This document shows positions 23,291 to 34,418 of a stretch of 64,000 nt of DNA, in pieces (within the stretch, counting starts at the first letter, position 1; the number at the start of each line of letters is the position of its first letter). The notes under the pieces were generated by a model that made no database searches, was not told where the DNA came from, and saw only the letters and a program-made list of their open reading frames with translations. The position numbers and the translations under genes are program-made. Source of the stretch: Siphonodentalium dalli (lineage: Eukaryota > Mollusca > Scaphopoda > Gadilida > Siphonodentaliidae); assembly GCA_032622095.1 (NCBI GenBank), contig CP136065.1, forward strand, positions 211,278,151 to 211,342,150, read 5' to 3'.

Positions 23291-23775
23291 AGAAAAGAGC
23301 ATTCCATGGTAGTCTATTCCTTATATGGTAGCAATAAAGAGCATTTGTCTGACTGCTGGCGAACAGTTGAAATCGGCTGATAAATGGCTGTGACTTTGGC
23401 AAGTGTTTTTCAGAGCATATGAAGCCGGTATATCAAAAGTTTGTTTATTTATCGACCTATCATATCCGTTGCTCAAAATTACATAGAAAAAAATTTGGAG
23501 GTTCAAAACAGCCATGTCCGTTTAAGCTAATATAACACAACCCATAACCAAGTCTTTTCTTGATCTACTTGTTTAACACTTTCATGATGGGAGCTGCGCT
23601 GGTGCAACAGTGAAGATCCTATGCCAGTGCATTCTCTTATATACATAAGAGAATGCATTGCCTTACAACGTCAAAGTAAATATTGTTAGGCCAATGTATT
23701 CTCTTATATATGCAAGCTTCCCTATGGGAGACTCGCATATTTAAGAGAATCCATTGGCACAGGATTTTCGTAAAA
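23285..23775. repeat. segmental duplication block (sister at 18377-18870)
   Basis: Right-hand copy of the block. Its left junction coincides with the middle of another A-family MITE (23173-23290), which suggests that the breakpoint or a later insertion used MITE sequence. Confidence 0.8.
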
Positions 23776-24036
23776 ATTACATTTTCATGGGCATCAAAAT
23801 TATTACTATGAATACTTGGTGATAGTTTTGAGTTATAACATGCCCCTAAGGTTTTATCCAGTTTGTTTTTAAATTCGCTATAGCATGCTTAAGCATACCC
23901 AAAAACAATTCAACCCAAAAAAATCTAAACAAAAAAAACTATTTTTTTTTTTTTTTAAATAACTTTTTTTTAGGGCCGATTTTACAGACCGTAAATTAGG
24001 GCCCATGAGATCGGCCCCTGGCACTGAAAGGGTTAA
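23770..24036. mobile_element. D-family TTAA MITE, right part
   Basis: Right end GAGATCGGCCCCTGGCACTG then AAAGGGTTAA. Interior TTTTATCCAGTTTGTTTTTA is shared with 32420-32460. Left end not found. Confidence 0.65.
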
Positions 24037-24107
24037 AGATATCTATAATTTTCGGTGATTGTGTCATGATGTTCAGTTCCAGTACACAAAATAATCAAGA
24101 GAAATAA

Positions 24108-24564
24108 TTCCTGAACCATCACAATACCAGCAATTAAATTACTTCCGATGTGACAGTGGTTGTGAGTATGCATTTCATTTTTTTTATAGAAAAGAGGAAA
24201 CATATCTCAAAACGCCAGCTTTTAAACTAAAAGCCACAGATCTATAATGGTCTAGTAAAAACTCTTAAATATCAAATAACTGCATAAAATAAACAAGAGT
24301 GCATCACACACTAAGGACCTCTGATGGTGATGCAAACAGAAGCTAAAATCATTAATGGAGGCTGCATGATTACAGTCTATCACCGCAGGTAAAACTTCCT
24401 CACTTAATTACCTGGCAAACAAATCGAACACTGCAGTGGGCTGCCTATATAAAATCACTCTTACTGATGTCAGATCACATGTTCAGTGAATTCAGACACT
24501 AATCTTCCAACAGGTAAAATCAAATTTTAGGTTCAATATTTGAATCAGAGTTATTCACACCAAT
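24108..24564 (+). repeat. duplicated upstream block of receptor copy 2
   Basis: Sister of 20725-21191. It has a small deletion before the TATA box (GGGCTGCC where copy 1 has GGGCTAGCGCTGCC) and scattered substitutions. Confidence 0.85.
24446..24454 (+). promoter_or_regulatory. TATA box of receptor copy 2
   Basis: TATATAAAA lies 111 bases before the ATG, at the same place as in copy 1. The flanking sequence ATCACTCTTACTGATGTCAG is shared by both copies. Confidence 0.55.
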
Positions 24565-25800
24565 ATGTTACCACATGCTGTTATCTTCGTCTGGTGTATT
24601 TCATACAGTTTGACAATGGAAAGCAAAAGTGAGCAGGAACTTCTGTATGAATATATTACCACCGGACGCAACTTGAAAATTATTCCGGTTGAACGAGGGA
24701 AAACAACCGTTGAGGTTGCGATGAATTACAATTTGATGAAAGTTTACAAGCTCGATGATGTTGATCAAGTGTTATGGACAACTGGTTATCTAGAGCTTCA
24801 TTGGAAGGACAAATCTTTACAGTGGAATCATTCACTTTATGATAATATTTCTGAAATCGTGCTTCTAAGGGAAGATGTCTGGCTACCGGACATCGATCTA
24901 GCCAACTTTCATGGATCGAGGATTAACCTACGTGAAATAAATCCAAAGTTGATTGTTAGACGTGATGGAAGCATCAAATGGACGGTAGGAACGACATTCA
25001 AGAGTGACTGTGCTGTCAAGATTGCTTATTTCCCATTTGACAAGCAAACATGTCGTTTGGTGTTTATAGATTGGACATATGGGTATACCAAATATCGAAC
25101 GGAATTGAAGATAAAAGCACGAGACAAAACAACTTCAAATTATATCATTGAACATAACAATAACTGGGACATTGTTGAAAATATGAAAGAATGCATTTCT
25201 AGATGTGATAAATGTAATAATGCAACATCATATGTTGCAGAGATTGTTTTGAGGAGAAAATCAACATTTATTTTACTGAGCACTATCATTCCACTGGTAG
25301 TTCTAAGCATTCTGAGCATATACACTTTCAATATTCCAGTAGGTTGTGGGGAAAGGATCTCCTATGCCATCACCGTTCTCTTATCTTTCGTGGTTATTTT
25401 GAATTTTGTATCGTCAATTCTACCAGCTAATGGAGAAGATACCTGTTATCTGGAGGTGTACATTACTCTGATGTTGTGTCATAGCGCAATGTCAGTCATT
25501 CTAACAATAACAAGCTGCAACATTGAAAAAGCCAGCAAACCAGTGCTACGCATATGTGCTTGCATTACAAGAATGGATCAATCGGAAGATGCTGATAATG
25601 AGATCTCCAAGAAAATGTGGTTTGATATGCTCCTTGAAAAACTTGACTCCTTCTTCTTCAGAATAGCTCTGTTTCTGTTTTGTGTTACCTCTGGTATATT
25701 TGGCATCTTGTTCTACTTTGCTGATGAATCAGGCCATTTAAAGGTGGATGCATATCCATGCGAACCACGAAACTCCGATAGCTTCACTACTATAGTATAG
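24565..25800 (+). CDS. intronless Cys-loop (nicotinic-type) ligand-gated channel subunit, copy 2
   Basis: A 411-residue paralogue of the gene at 21192, about 90% identical over the shared 401 residues (39 differences by hand count). It has the same leader, WLPDI, Cys-loop C149/C163, four membrane helices and GER motif. Two features set it apart: loop C reads ECISRCDKCNNATSY, with cysteines at 210, 214 and 217 where copy 1 keeps only 210, and the M2 entry reads VGCGER instead of VGSGER. The C-terminus extends ten residues (RNSDSFTTIV). The start was chosen because the ATG is shared with copy 1 and begins the leader peptide. Many substitutions are conservative, and both frames are open, so both copies are or were recently functional. 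Tandem duplication is evident because the upstream DNA is also copied. Confidence 0.94.
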   Translation: MLPHAVIFVWCISYSLTMESKSEQELLYEYITTGRNLKIIPVERGKTTVEVAMNYNLMKVYKLDDVDQVLWTTGYLELHWKDKSLQWNHSLYDNISEIVLLREDVWLPDIDLANFHGSRINLREINPKLIVRRDGSIKWTVGTTFKSDCAVKIAYFPFDKQTCRLVFIDWTYGYTKYRTELKIKARDKTTSNYIIEHNNNWDIVENMKECISRCDKCNNATSYVAEIVLRRKSTFILLSTIIPLVVLSILSIYTFNIPVGCGERISYAITVLLSFVVILNFVSSILPANGEDTCYLEVYITLMLCHSAMSVILTITSCNIEKASKPVLRICACITRMDQSEDADNEISKKMWFDMLLEKLDSFFFRIALFLFCVTSGIFGILFYFADESGHLKVDAYPCEPRNSDSFTTIV

Positions 25801-25916
25801 TGGGAGAATGCAATGAATATTCTATATAGTTTCCGCCCCACATGCCCATTATAATCAAAGTTGTGATTCAGCTAAGTTTTGCCTGGAATTTGGTGTAAAC
25901 AATATTTATTCCAGCT

Positions 25917-26180
25917 TAACCCTTTCATGATGAGAGATGCGGTGGTGCAGCATTATAGATCCTGTGCCAGTGCATCTCTTATATATGCGGGTCTCCCATA
26001 GGGTAGGGACCCTCTCATATATAAGAGAATGCACTGACTTACAAGGTCAAGGTAAATATTGTCAGGCCAATGCATCCTCTAATATATGCGAGGCTCCCTA
26101 TGGGAGACTCAGATATATAAAAGAATGCTTTGCACAGGGTTTTCACAAAATTTCAGGAAGCTCCAGTCAAGGAAAGGTAA
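25917..26180. mobile_element. A-family TTAA MITE
   Basis: TTAACCCTTTCATGATGAGA to GAAGCTCCAGTCAAGGAAAG; two hairpins with CCCATAGGGTAGGGA and CTCCCTATGGGAG centres. It lies just downstream of receptor copy 2. Confidence 0.78.
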
Positions 26181-26227
26181 AAAAACATCAGTGATTGATG
26201 GTAGATAATCGGAATGGATGTGGATGT

Positions 26228-26632
26228 GGTAGCCCAGTGGGTAGAGTGTCGGACTTGTAATGGTGTTAATGCACCGGCGTCAGTTCGCGCCTCGCTCGGT
26301 GGACTATTGTGTCCACAACAGTGGCTTGGCCGAATTGAGCGGTGTGTGTGTGCTATATATATAGCCACAAGCTGTTTCAAATCTCGCGCCAGGTTGTGAC
26401 CCTTGGGCAAGGTCACTTGTACTGTGCTCGCTTCGTCGTACCTAGACGCGAAATAGGTACCTGGTTGTTGGGTATCCGTAAGCCGCTCTAGTGAAGCGCC
26501 TGTAAAATGGCAGCAGGCACAAGACTCGGCATTACTCATAAAAAACAGCTGGGGTAATAATGTGAGCGCTTAGAGCTACACCAGGGATTAAGCGCTATAT
26601 AAATGATATGCATTATTATTATTATTAATGGG
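26228..26632 (+). mobile_element. tRNA-derived SINE
   Basis: The head carries pol III promoter-like boxes, A near 26228 (TAGCCCAGTGGGTAGAG) and B near 26282 (AGTTCGCGCC). The body is followed by a tail ending AAGCGCTATATAAATGATAT and ATTATTATTATTA, a 3' end typical of SINEs mobilised by L2/CR1-type LINEs. Plus strand. Confidence 0.8.
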
Positions 26633-26879
26633 ATGTGACAACAAGCCTGTTGTGGCTTTCTGGAATTTGTACATTATGTGAAGAATAAACAATTGGATAA
26701 CTGGATACTCATTGGACGATTCTCGATTTGATGTTTGTTGTATTTATTATCTTAATATCCTTACAAATGAATAAATGGGAATAAATGTGTTTCTCTATCT
26801 GTAGTCTCTGCTTATAAAGACCTCATATTCAACCCAAATAAGCTTTCCAATTAGCATGTATACTTGCAGTTTTGACCAG

Positions 26880-27060
26880 TTTCCCCCTTTCTATACTAAA
26901 TGCTCAATGACGCATAGTTTCCTTAGGAAATGTCCAGATAATAAGTTCAACAAATGACCATAGGCTGTTTGTTGAATTTATTATGTGAACATTTTCCTCC
27001 AAAGAATATGAATCCTTCTGCACTTTATTTCTCTTTTCGTCTGTCTGTCGTCTGCTCATT
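26880..27060. mobile_element. B-family MITE fragment
   Basis: CCCCCTTTCTATACTAAATG, TCCTTAGGAAATGTCCAGAT and CAACAAATGACC..GTTTGTTGAATTTATTATG are the B-family signature; the right end is worn. Confidence 0.55.
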
Positions 27061-27109
27061 TTGTCTGAAAACTCTTCAAAATGAACTAGAGGTGTGACTG
27101 TCCCAATGG

Positions 27110-27680
27110 GACTAAGGATACCCCCCGTGTTTTTAAAATACTAAGATGTTTCACATGTCAGTAAACATTTAGTTAAAATAATAAAATAACAGTTCCCATT
27201 GCAGGTGCGCAACTCTAACCTTAATCTTAAACCTATTGACCAAAAAATGTAGGAATAAAAGCTCGGACAAAATTATGCATGTTGCAAAATAGTTCTAAGT
27301 CGAAAAAGGGGAATAACTCCACACAAAAAAGTCGGACAGACATCATAATCGCAGGTGCACAGGCTCCCATGGTACTAAATATCAGTGCCAAGATTAAAAA
27401 ACATTGACGGAAAAATGTAGGAATAAAAGCTCGGACAAATTATGCATATTGCAAAAAAAATTCTAAGTAAAAAAAGGGGGATAACTCCACTATTCCATGG
27501 TACTAAATATCTGTGCCATGGTGTTTGATGTCTGCGCCAAGTTTCACGGAAATTGATGAAAAAACGACTGAGAAAAACTCCGGACAAATTTGTGTCCACG
27601 GACGGACAACGGATGGACAGACGGACGGACAAGCTGATTCCAGTATACCCACCCTAACTTCGTTGCGGGGGGTATAATAA
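27110..27680. mobile_element. element with ATACCCCCCG ends
   Basis: GGATACCCCCCGTG at the left and CGGGGGGTATAATA-type sequence at the right; interior GGAATAAAAGCTCGGACAAA occurs twice; tail of GGACGGACAGACGGACGGAC. Related pieces lie at 2490-2545 and 55920-56818. Confidence 0.65.
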
Positions 27681-27820
27681 GAGCCATTCCAATGTATACT
27701 TTTATAACTGAATGGGATCCATTTACTATAGAAATAGATATTCAACGATTTATATGTTCCTATACAACTCAAAAGAGAAACTCCTCACTTGACAAAGAAT
27801 ATAAATGTGTGATGACTAAC

Positions 27821-27950
27821 CAGCGACCCCACCAGTGATTGTGAAAAGATTTCCGACCAGCGGTTCCTTCGATCCTCGCAGCACGTCGACAACGGTCTCG
27901 TTCAGTGGATCCTTATTCTTCTCCAGCCATCCATTGATGTTATAGTTCAC
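27821..27950 (-). CDS. myosin heavy chain exon [17 protein letters not shown]
   Basis: A 130-nt exon encoding [43 protein letters not shown] and one base. [11 protein letters not shown] is a conserved lower 50-kDa motif. The end is the N-terminal side of surface loop 2. The acceptor is cattttag and the donor gttagt. The next exon lies 9.9 kb away, across an intron that houses two receptor genes on the other strand. Confidence 0.95.
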
Positions 27951-28149
27951 CTAAAATGAAGATTATAATTCATGATATAAGTTGATTACATTCGATGTTA
28001 AAAGTGTGCATGATATAAGTTCTTTACAATCGATATTATAGTTTACATGATATAAGTTCATTACAAATAGACATTTGAGCAAACAGATGTTGGTATTTAC
28101 TGCTTTGGCCATAGCCACAAAAAATAGTAATATGTCTCTGGTAGGCAAC

Positions 28150-29860
28150 TAACCTGCCTCTAGTCCAATCATAGTAAAACTGTACTGATCAGTCGCCGAT
28201 CTGCATTATACACACGGGAAGTCTCTGTGTTTTAAGATGGTGTGTCCTCCCCCCCCCCCCCCCCCCCAAGCCCAAATAATTACCACCACTTTTTTAATCT
28301 GCCGTCACCACTCTACATTTCTTTTTAATATTTATTGTATAAATAATAAAGGAGCTCCAGTAACTGTACAGATGGAAAGTCAATGAAGGTTCATTGAGCT
28401 GAACAATTAAAGATGATTATAAAAGATTAGCTGTTTTGGTGCATAGCAGAGTCACCACAGCAACAGCTGACAGAGACTCATTTATCATACAAGGTGGAAC
28501 GAGAATCAAATGTATGTAAACCAGTGATAACTATAAATAGATCTGATGCAAGGTCATTTGCATGCAGAGTGATATGGAAATCCATAACTGTGCGGCCCCA
28601 CGAGCATATAAAAACGAGGCTACGCCCCTCCACAAAAAATTGTGCCCCCCGCTTTTTTCATCTTCGGCCACCCCTTTACATTGCTTTTTAATATGATCTA
28701 TCAAAATTTATTCTATATATATCTGTGCTTTAGTTTTGCCTAAAATATCGTTACCATCACTGGCATTAGTTTGCAATTTTAATGCTGTTAAGTGTTTGTT
28801 CATAATTCATATAGTTATATCTCCCTATATTACATTGAACGCGTCCTCTAGCGGCGTCCCATTAAAAATATTTCCATGTCAAGATTTCTATGATATTAAT
28901 TCGCATTACAATAGAGTTTTTCCCCATTGATAGAAAATGTCTGTTAACTGTTGACAAATACGTTTATTTTAAAATGACATGTTCAGAGTGAATTAACTTA
29001 TATTGGATGTAATTTGGCCTTTATTGATATACAGTTTATTTTTGTTAATTTTAAAACAACTTCTGTTATTTAAGTTACATTTCAAGTCTATTAACTTAGT
29101 AAGGACGGCTGTTAAGTTGGAATTTACTTATTGGCCTAAATTTGGCCTTTATTATTTACATTTCATCTCTATTAATTTCCTTTTGACTTCTATTATGTTG
29201 GAATTGACTTATTGATTATAAATGCCTATTTATTTTGATTTGACGTATTTTTAGACCAAATGGCTACCCATGCAAATGGGTGGTCAAATTTAATTTTTTC
29301 TATTTTATTCTTGCTAACAATAATGGTTATGGTCAGTTACAGAATTGATGCAGTATAATACCTTACGTAATCCAAGGTGATATAGATTGCCATATTTGAT
29401 CAAAATAGACTGATTATTGGATAAATTGCAATGTACTTTGAAGGTTAAAGAATGAGAATTTTTTTTACATCAAAATTATAAAAAATAAAGAAATTTGAGA
29501 AGGGGTCCAAAAATAGCATGAGAAAAAGGGGATGAGAATCTTAAATTTGTTTATGCATGATAGACAGGTTTCATAAACCTAGATTAGCTGTTATGGCTAC
29601 CTTTAGCTGTTCGTCATAAAATTTATGTCGTGCCAACAATCTCTAATTATGGAAATTTTGGGTAATATATCATCAAATTATACACACGTTCTAACTGTTG
29701 CCATGATATCCTTACCATATTGATAGGATATGAATTCCTTCGTCTTGTATAAAAAACCTCATTTGAAGAGAGAGTCACTCAGTCGATAACTTTTGTCGTA
29801 TATATCAAGCAATGGGCATCTATCCTAAATTGGCCCATTGAATAGAAGATTATTGCAAGC
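28150..29860. other. myosin intron with poly-C run and otherwise no recognised content
   Basis: A C run at 28249-28267 follows TGGTGTGTCCTCC. The rest is AT-rich with no motif that I can name. Confidence 0.5.
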
Positions 29861-29867
29861 ATTGTGC

Positions 29868-30267
29868 TTAACCCTTTACCCAACAGAAGGGCCCTGTGCC
29901 AATGCATTCTCTTATATATGCGAGTCGACCATAGGTCGCCTCGCATATATAAGAGAATGCATTGGCTTAACACATTAAAAATTATAAAATTGTTAAAGAA
30001 TGTAAGAAAAAATGGTAAAAAGTGTTAAAAAAAGATTTTTTTTAGGCCAATGCATTCTCTTATATATGCGAGGCGACCTATGGTCGACTCGCATATATAA
30101 GAGAATGCATTGGCACAGGGCATAACTGTAACTATCACAATGTGGTCAAGGAGCCGGTTCCAATGATACCCATATTTGTATGGTTCTATTGAGACAGACC
30201 GAAGATATTTTAGGCTGTTGAAGCTTTATTTGGCCGGTTTTGGCCGGTTTGTTGGGTAAAGGGTTAA
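29868..30267. mobile_element. C-family TTAA MITE, complete
   Basis: TTAA on both sides, TIR CCCTTTACCCAACA, two hairpin cassettes separated by a poly-A/T spacer, and a GGCCGGTTTTGGCCGG motif near the right end. 400 bp. Confidence 0.9.
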
Positions 30268-30703
30268 AGGCCCATTTAATTTTTGAGTCCCCGATTATTT
30301 CTTTACAGAGTCAGTGTTATTGACTATTATTGGCATGAAATAAAACCAAAAATATATATTCCACCAGGATATAGAACTGTGGCCAAGGAGTGTTCACCAA
30401 TTGATAGAGATTCTCAGATTCACCCCAAGAGTTCCCCTGTTCTGAACACAGAATGCATCATAATTCAAACTAAGAGGTAGAGTTATTCCCCTTCCATTAA
30501 AAATAATAGACTTTACAGTACAGTCTGGATCAAAATTAAGTACAGAACAGACCTCAGTACCTCGACAACACAACATATTCAGTTTATTCGACTGGATAAG
30601 TTGATAATACAATGTTTTGAAGCTTCCTCGTTCAAATGGTATATAATATGGAATATGTTGTATATAATGTTCCTGCGCATTCAAAAATTAAGTGGGCCTT
30701 TAC
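30267..30703. mobile_element. E-family MITE
   Basis: AAAGGCCCATTTAATTTTTG at the left and the complement CAAAAATTAAGTGGGCCTTT at the right. It abuts the right TTAA of the C-family element 29868-30267. The second half matches 32880-33092. Confidence 0.78.
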
Positions 30704-30840
30704 TATGGTAGATCATGTAATGTGAAAATCTCACTGTGCAAAACTACAGATGCACCGCCATATTTAAAGGCATTCTTGGTATTTGCAGAGATGTCAATTT
30801 TTATAGCAAGTAACCTGCCAAATATCATGTGAAATAAGCC

Positions 30841-31678
30841 TACTCGTATACACTCGTCAGTAAGCCCATCCTCGAAGATAAGCCCAGTCTGGGTTTTTTA
30901 CCCTAAATAAAACATTGGGTGGTCCTCGTAGATAAGCCCACCCCCATTTTTGAGCATTTGAAGGTGAATACAATCATGTCTTTCTATCCTGTAGAATAGG
31001 AGACAATACTTAAGCACATTATTTTTTCCAGTTGTTTTTCTTAAATAATAAAGAGGTATAATAGTATACACTTGTGTAAATATTGTTGTGAGTTATACAT
31101 ATCTTAATATATTCTTTGTTGTTGGTTCAATCAAAGAGGTATCAAATCAATAAAATCAAAGGATGTGTCACTTATTGTTCACACCTCTATCAGAGTAAAT
31201 CCCATGGGATGTGGAGTAATGATTTGGTGTTTTTGTAGGATCCTTTGATAATGCAGAAGAGTGATGTATGTTCACCTGCATCCCACTGTTGTGTTTTTAT
31301 AAGAATTGGCTTGATTAATAAGCATTAGTGTAACTAAATTAACTTGTAAACTCATCATACAACCCTATTATGTTTACAAATTAATCCCAAAATTTACTTT
31401 CATATTCAAATTGATCCCAAATGTATGTCTATCACTGTTTCTGGTTATTTATATCATATGATTTTATCTTCTTAATAATATAAATAAAACACATTATTAT
31501 CTTTATTCAATACAAAAATATGGTATTGATATAAAACATGATGGTAGGTTGGCACCTGAAGGCTAACTTAATTTTTGCATGGGGGGGGGGGGGGTGTCCT
31601 CGTGAGTAAGCCCAGTACCCACTTTTTGAGCAAAAACATGCACGAGCCCCCCGGGCTTACTGACGGGTGTATACAGTA
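30841..31678. mobile_element. 838-bp element with CGTCAGTAAGCCC inverted ends
   Basis: TACTCGTATACACTCGTCAG / TAAGCCC at the left and GGGCTTACTGACGGGTGTAT / ACAGTA at the right. The internal arms repeat GATAAGCCCA words and a G run (31580-31594). The TA ends suggest a Tc1/mariner-like MITE. Non-coding. Confidence 0.8.
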
Positions 31679-31787
31679 ATATCATGTGAAATAAGCCGAT
31701 TATCATGTATGTGTATCATGTAACCTAGAGTTCCATCGTAGAGATGGAGAGCAACACATGCCGAGTATGTAATGGAATGTGACTTAC

Positions 31788-31967
31788 CGTTCCAGCGTAG
31801 TGATGAAGAGCGAAATGAGCCTCTGCTTGTCCAGACTTAGGCCTCAAAGCCTTTCCGAAATTGTTGGATTTGCCGAGATGATTATCGAAGAGTTTCTCTT
31901 TGAAGGTCATATCCGAAGCTTTAGGGAACATACACTCCTCTTCCAGAATCGATAGAATGCCCAATGG
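31788..31967 (-). CDS. myosin heavy chain exon [17 protein letters not shown]
   Basis: A 180-nt exon, phase 0 to 0: [60 protein letters not shown]. This is the lower 50-kDa domain that contributes to the actin interface. The acceptor is attttcag and the donor gtaagtca. The LHHYAG motif at the end is diagnostic and joins cleanly to [15 protein letters not shown] in the next exon. Confidence 0.96.
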
Positions 31968-32221
31968 CTGAAAATAATAAAGAATTAGAGAACCACGTTT
32001 TCTATTTATATACAAGCCATATGTTTATCATGTGTATAAATTGTCATCTTCATGATTTGTTATTCTTTTCTCGAAAAAAATTACCACTGGTGGAGGTCAG
32101 GGCAGATATTTACAAAAACATGGAGGTTCGTATCAGAGATGCTATAGTCAAGGGAATGTGTGCTTGAATAGATGCCAAAAATCTAATCAAAATCGAATGT
32201 TTTTTGCAGTTTAACATGCTT

Positions 32222-33093
32222 ACAGGCCCACTTAATTTTCGAGTCACCAATTATTTTTTTTATAGTGCCTTGATATACAGGTTTAACCCTTTCAGTGCCA
32301 GGGGCCGATCTCATCGGCCCTAAGTTATGGTCTGTTAAATCGGCCCTAAAAAAATATAAAATAATTTTGGTTTTTTTTTTGGGTTGAATTTTTTTGGGAT
32401 CGGTATGCTTAAAAGACTTAAGCATGCTATGGCGAATTTAAAAACAAACTGGATAAAACCTTAGGGGCATGCTATAACTCAAAAATATTCATAGTAATAA
32501 GTTTGATGTCCATGAAAAAACGTAAGATTCCCTGGCACTAATCTACAAAATAAGTCTGTTAAAGAATATAAGAAAAAAATATTAAAATTGTCAAAAATTA
32601 TAAAAAATAATAACAAATGATGAAAAATTGTTAGGCCAATGCATTCTCTTATATATGCGAGGCGACCTATGGTCGACTCGCAATATATAAGAGAATGCAT
32701 TGGCACAGGGTATATGGGTTGATACAAAAATCGGACTTGGCACTGAAAGGGTTAATAACAGTCTATGCCATAAAATATGATTAAAATACTATAATTCATC
32801 ACCATTTATTTCCCCCGTTATGGCTCCCAGAATGCAACAGAATTCATACTATAGTTTATTTTCAATGGAAGGCGAATAACTAGAGTTATTCCCCCTCCAT
32901 TGACAAAAATAGACTTTATGCATAAACCTGAGCACAGAGCACACGTCAGTATCTCAAATAAAACAACGTTCACAGTTTATTACATCGAATAAGTTGAAAT
33001 TACATTTTGGAGCTTCCTCTTTCAAATGGTATATAATATGGCATATATTTTATATAATGTGATCTGGGGGTTCGAAAATTAAGTGGGCCTTTA
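32222..33093. mobile_element. E-family MITE carrying a nested D-family element
   Basis: AGGCCCACTTAATTTTCGAG to TTCGAAAATTAAGTGGGCCT. Without the D insertion (32283-32755) it is about 400 bp, like the copy at 30267. Confidence 0.8.
32283..32755. mobile_element. D-family TTAA MITE nested in an E-family element
   Basis: TTAACCCTTTCAGTGCCAGG to TTGGCACTGAAAGGGTTAA with TTAA at both ends. It contains a GGGCCGATCTCATCGGCCC hairpin near the left and one complete CCAATGCATTCTCTTATATA cassette near the right. Confidence 0.87.
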
Positions 33094-33512
33094 AATGAAA
33101 TGGACACGTTGAAAACAATCTAGGAGGCATAACTCCTGAGATAATGCTGGTAGAATTGGTTTTCAAGCTCATTCAAGATGTTCATGTCGCAGAGTAGAAG
33201 CCATGAACTAACTTAGGTAAAAACTTGATCAAATTTGTTGAGTTAAAAACACTTTGTCACAAAAAAGAGATAAAGATTCATCAAACCAAAGGTAAAGTTT
33301 GTTACACAACTCGACCCAAAAAAAATGTTATTTTGTTGTAGTTGGTACAGTCAAATTCAGTTAATAGAATATTGCTTAACTGCATATTGTGGATAGCTGC
33401 ATAGAAATCGCCTGCACCAAACAATTTACTTGTAAAATAGACTGTTTTCTTACCAGTTTTTTTGGAAGGGTGAACTGAAATTGACTGCATCAAGAAAGGG
33501 AGACTATGTATT

Positions 33513-34083
33513 TAGCCAGTGTTCATGCTGTCTTTGACCAAAGTGGCCATGGCCACTTTTTTTTCGAAAAGATGACTAGATCGATGAATAGATCTGAATA
33601 GATCAATGAAGTGAGGCGATGAAATATCGCTGGTTTTGGACACGCGGGTTCGGTACTTTGGATACATCATACGAATGACAACTCAAATTTATTTTGTAAG
33701 GGGAGTGTTGATTGAATGGTGATGGTTGTACATATGCGATTACTAATCATCAAAGACCTTAATCTCTGCACTCGTTTTATCATAGTTTGTTGATTAGGTG
33801 GTCTGTAAGATGATATACGTAAATGCAATAGGTAGATTCAGCTTCTCACAATAATAAGCAATAGAACTGTTTTATTTCTGCGAAAATAACAATAATATCT
33901 AACACTTCCCATTACTTGAATAGTTGGCGAACATCATGTCAGCGGCGCAATATAGTCAGAGAGTTATATATTTTTAAAATATAATTTAGTCATCAATTGT
34001 GAGCCCAGAAAATGAGGACTAAAATTTCATTTGGCCACTTTTTTGGCCAGAAAATTTTTCAGTCCAACAAGAACACTGTATTT
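33513..34083. mobile_element. element with AGTGTTCATGCTGTC ends
   Basis: The left AGTGTTCATGCTGTCTTTGA and the right AACAAGAACACTG are weakly inverted; GGCCACTTTTTTTTCGAAAA and GGCCACTTTTTTGGCCAGAA lie near each end. A relative, 61120-61930, ends in GACAGCATGAACCCTGG. Confidence 0.5.
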
Positions 34084-34099
34084 AGCGTGACCCTCCTCA

Positions 34100-34312
<213 letters not shown>

Positions 34313-34418
34313 TCAAAAAATTGTGAAAATGGTACTGATTTACAAATTAAGAAAATTCACAAGCACCAGTAGGTAAAATAGGACAAATAATGTATCAAGG
34401 GCACATTTCAAGATGTCA

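Noticed and set aside
26153-26539. 128-codon minus-strand frame
   Set aside because: Covers the tRNA-derived SINE; no protein motif.
29779-29973. Recurrent open frames reading CILLYMRGDLWSTRIYKRMHW (also near 45506, 53419, 59051, 63306)
   Set aside because: They are translations of the MITE hairpin cassette, appear on both strands and end at random places.
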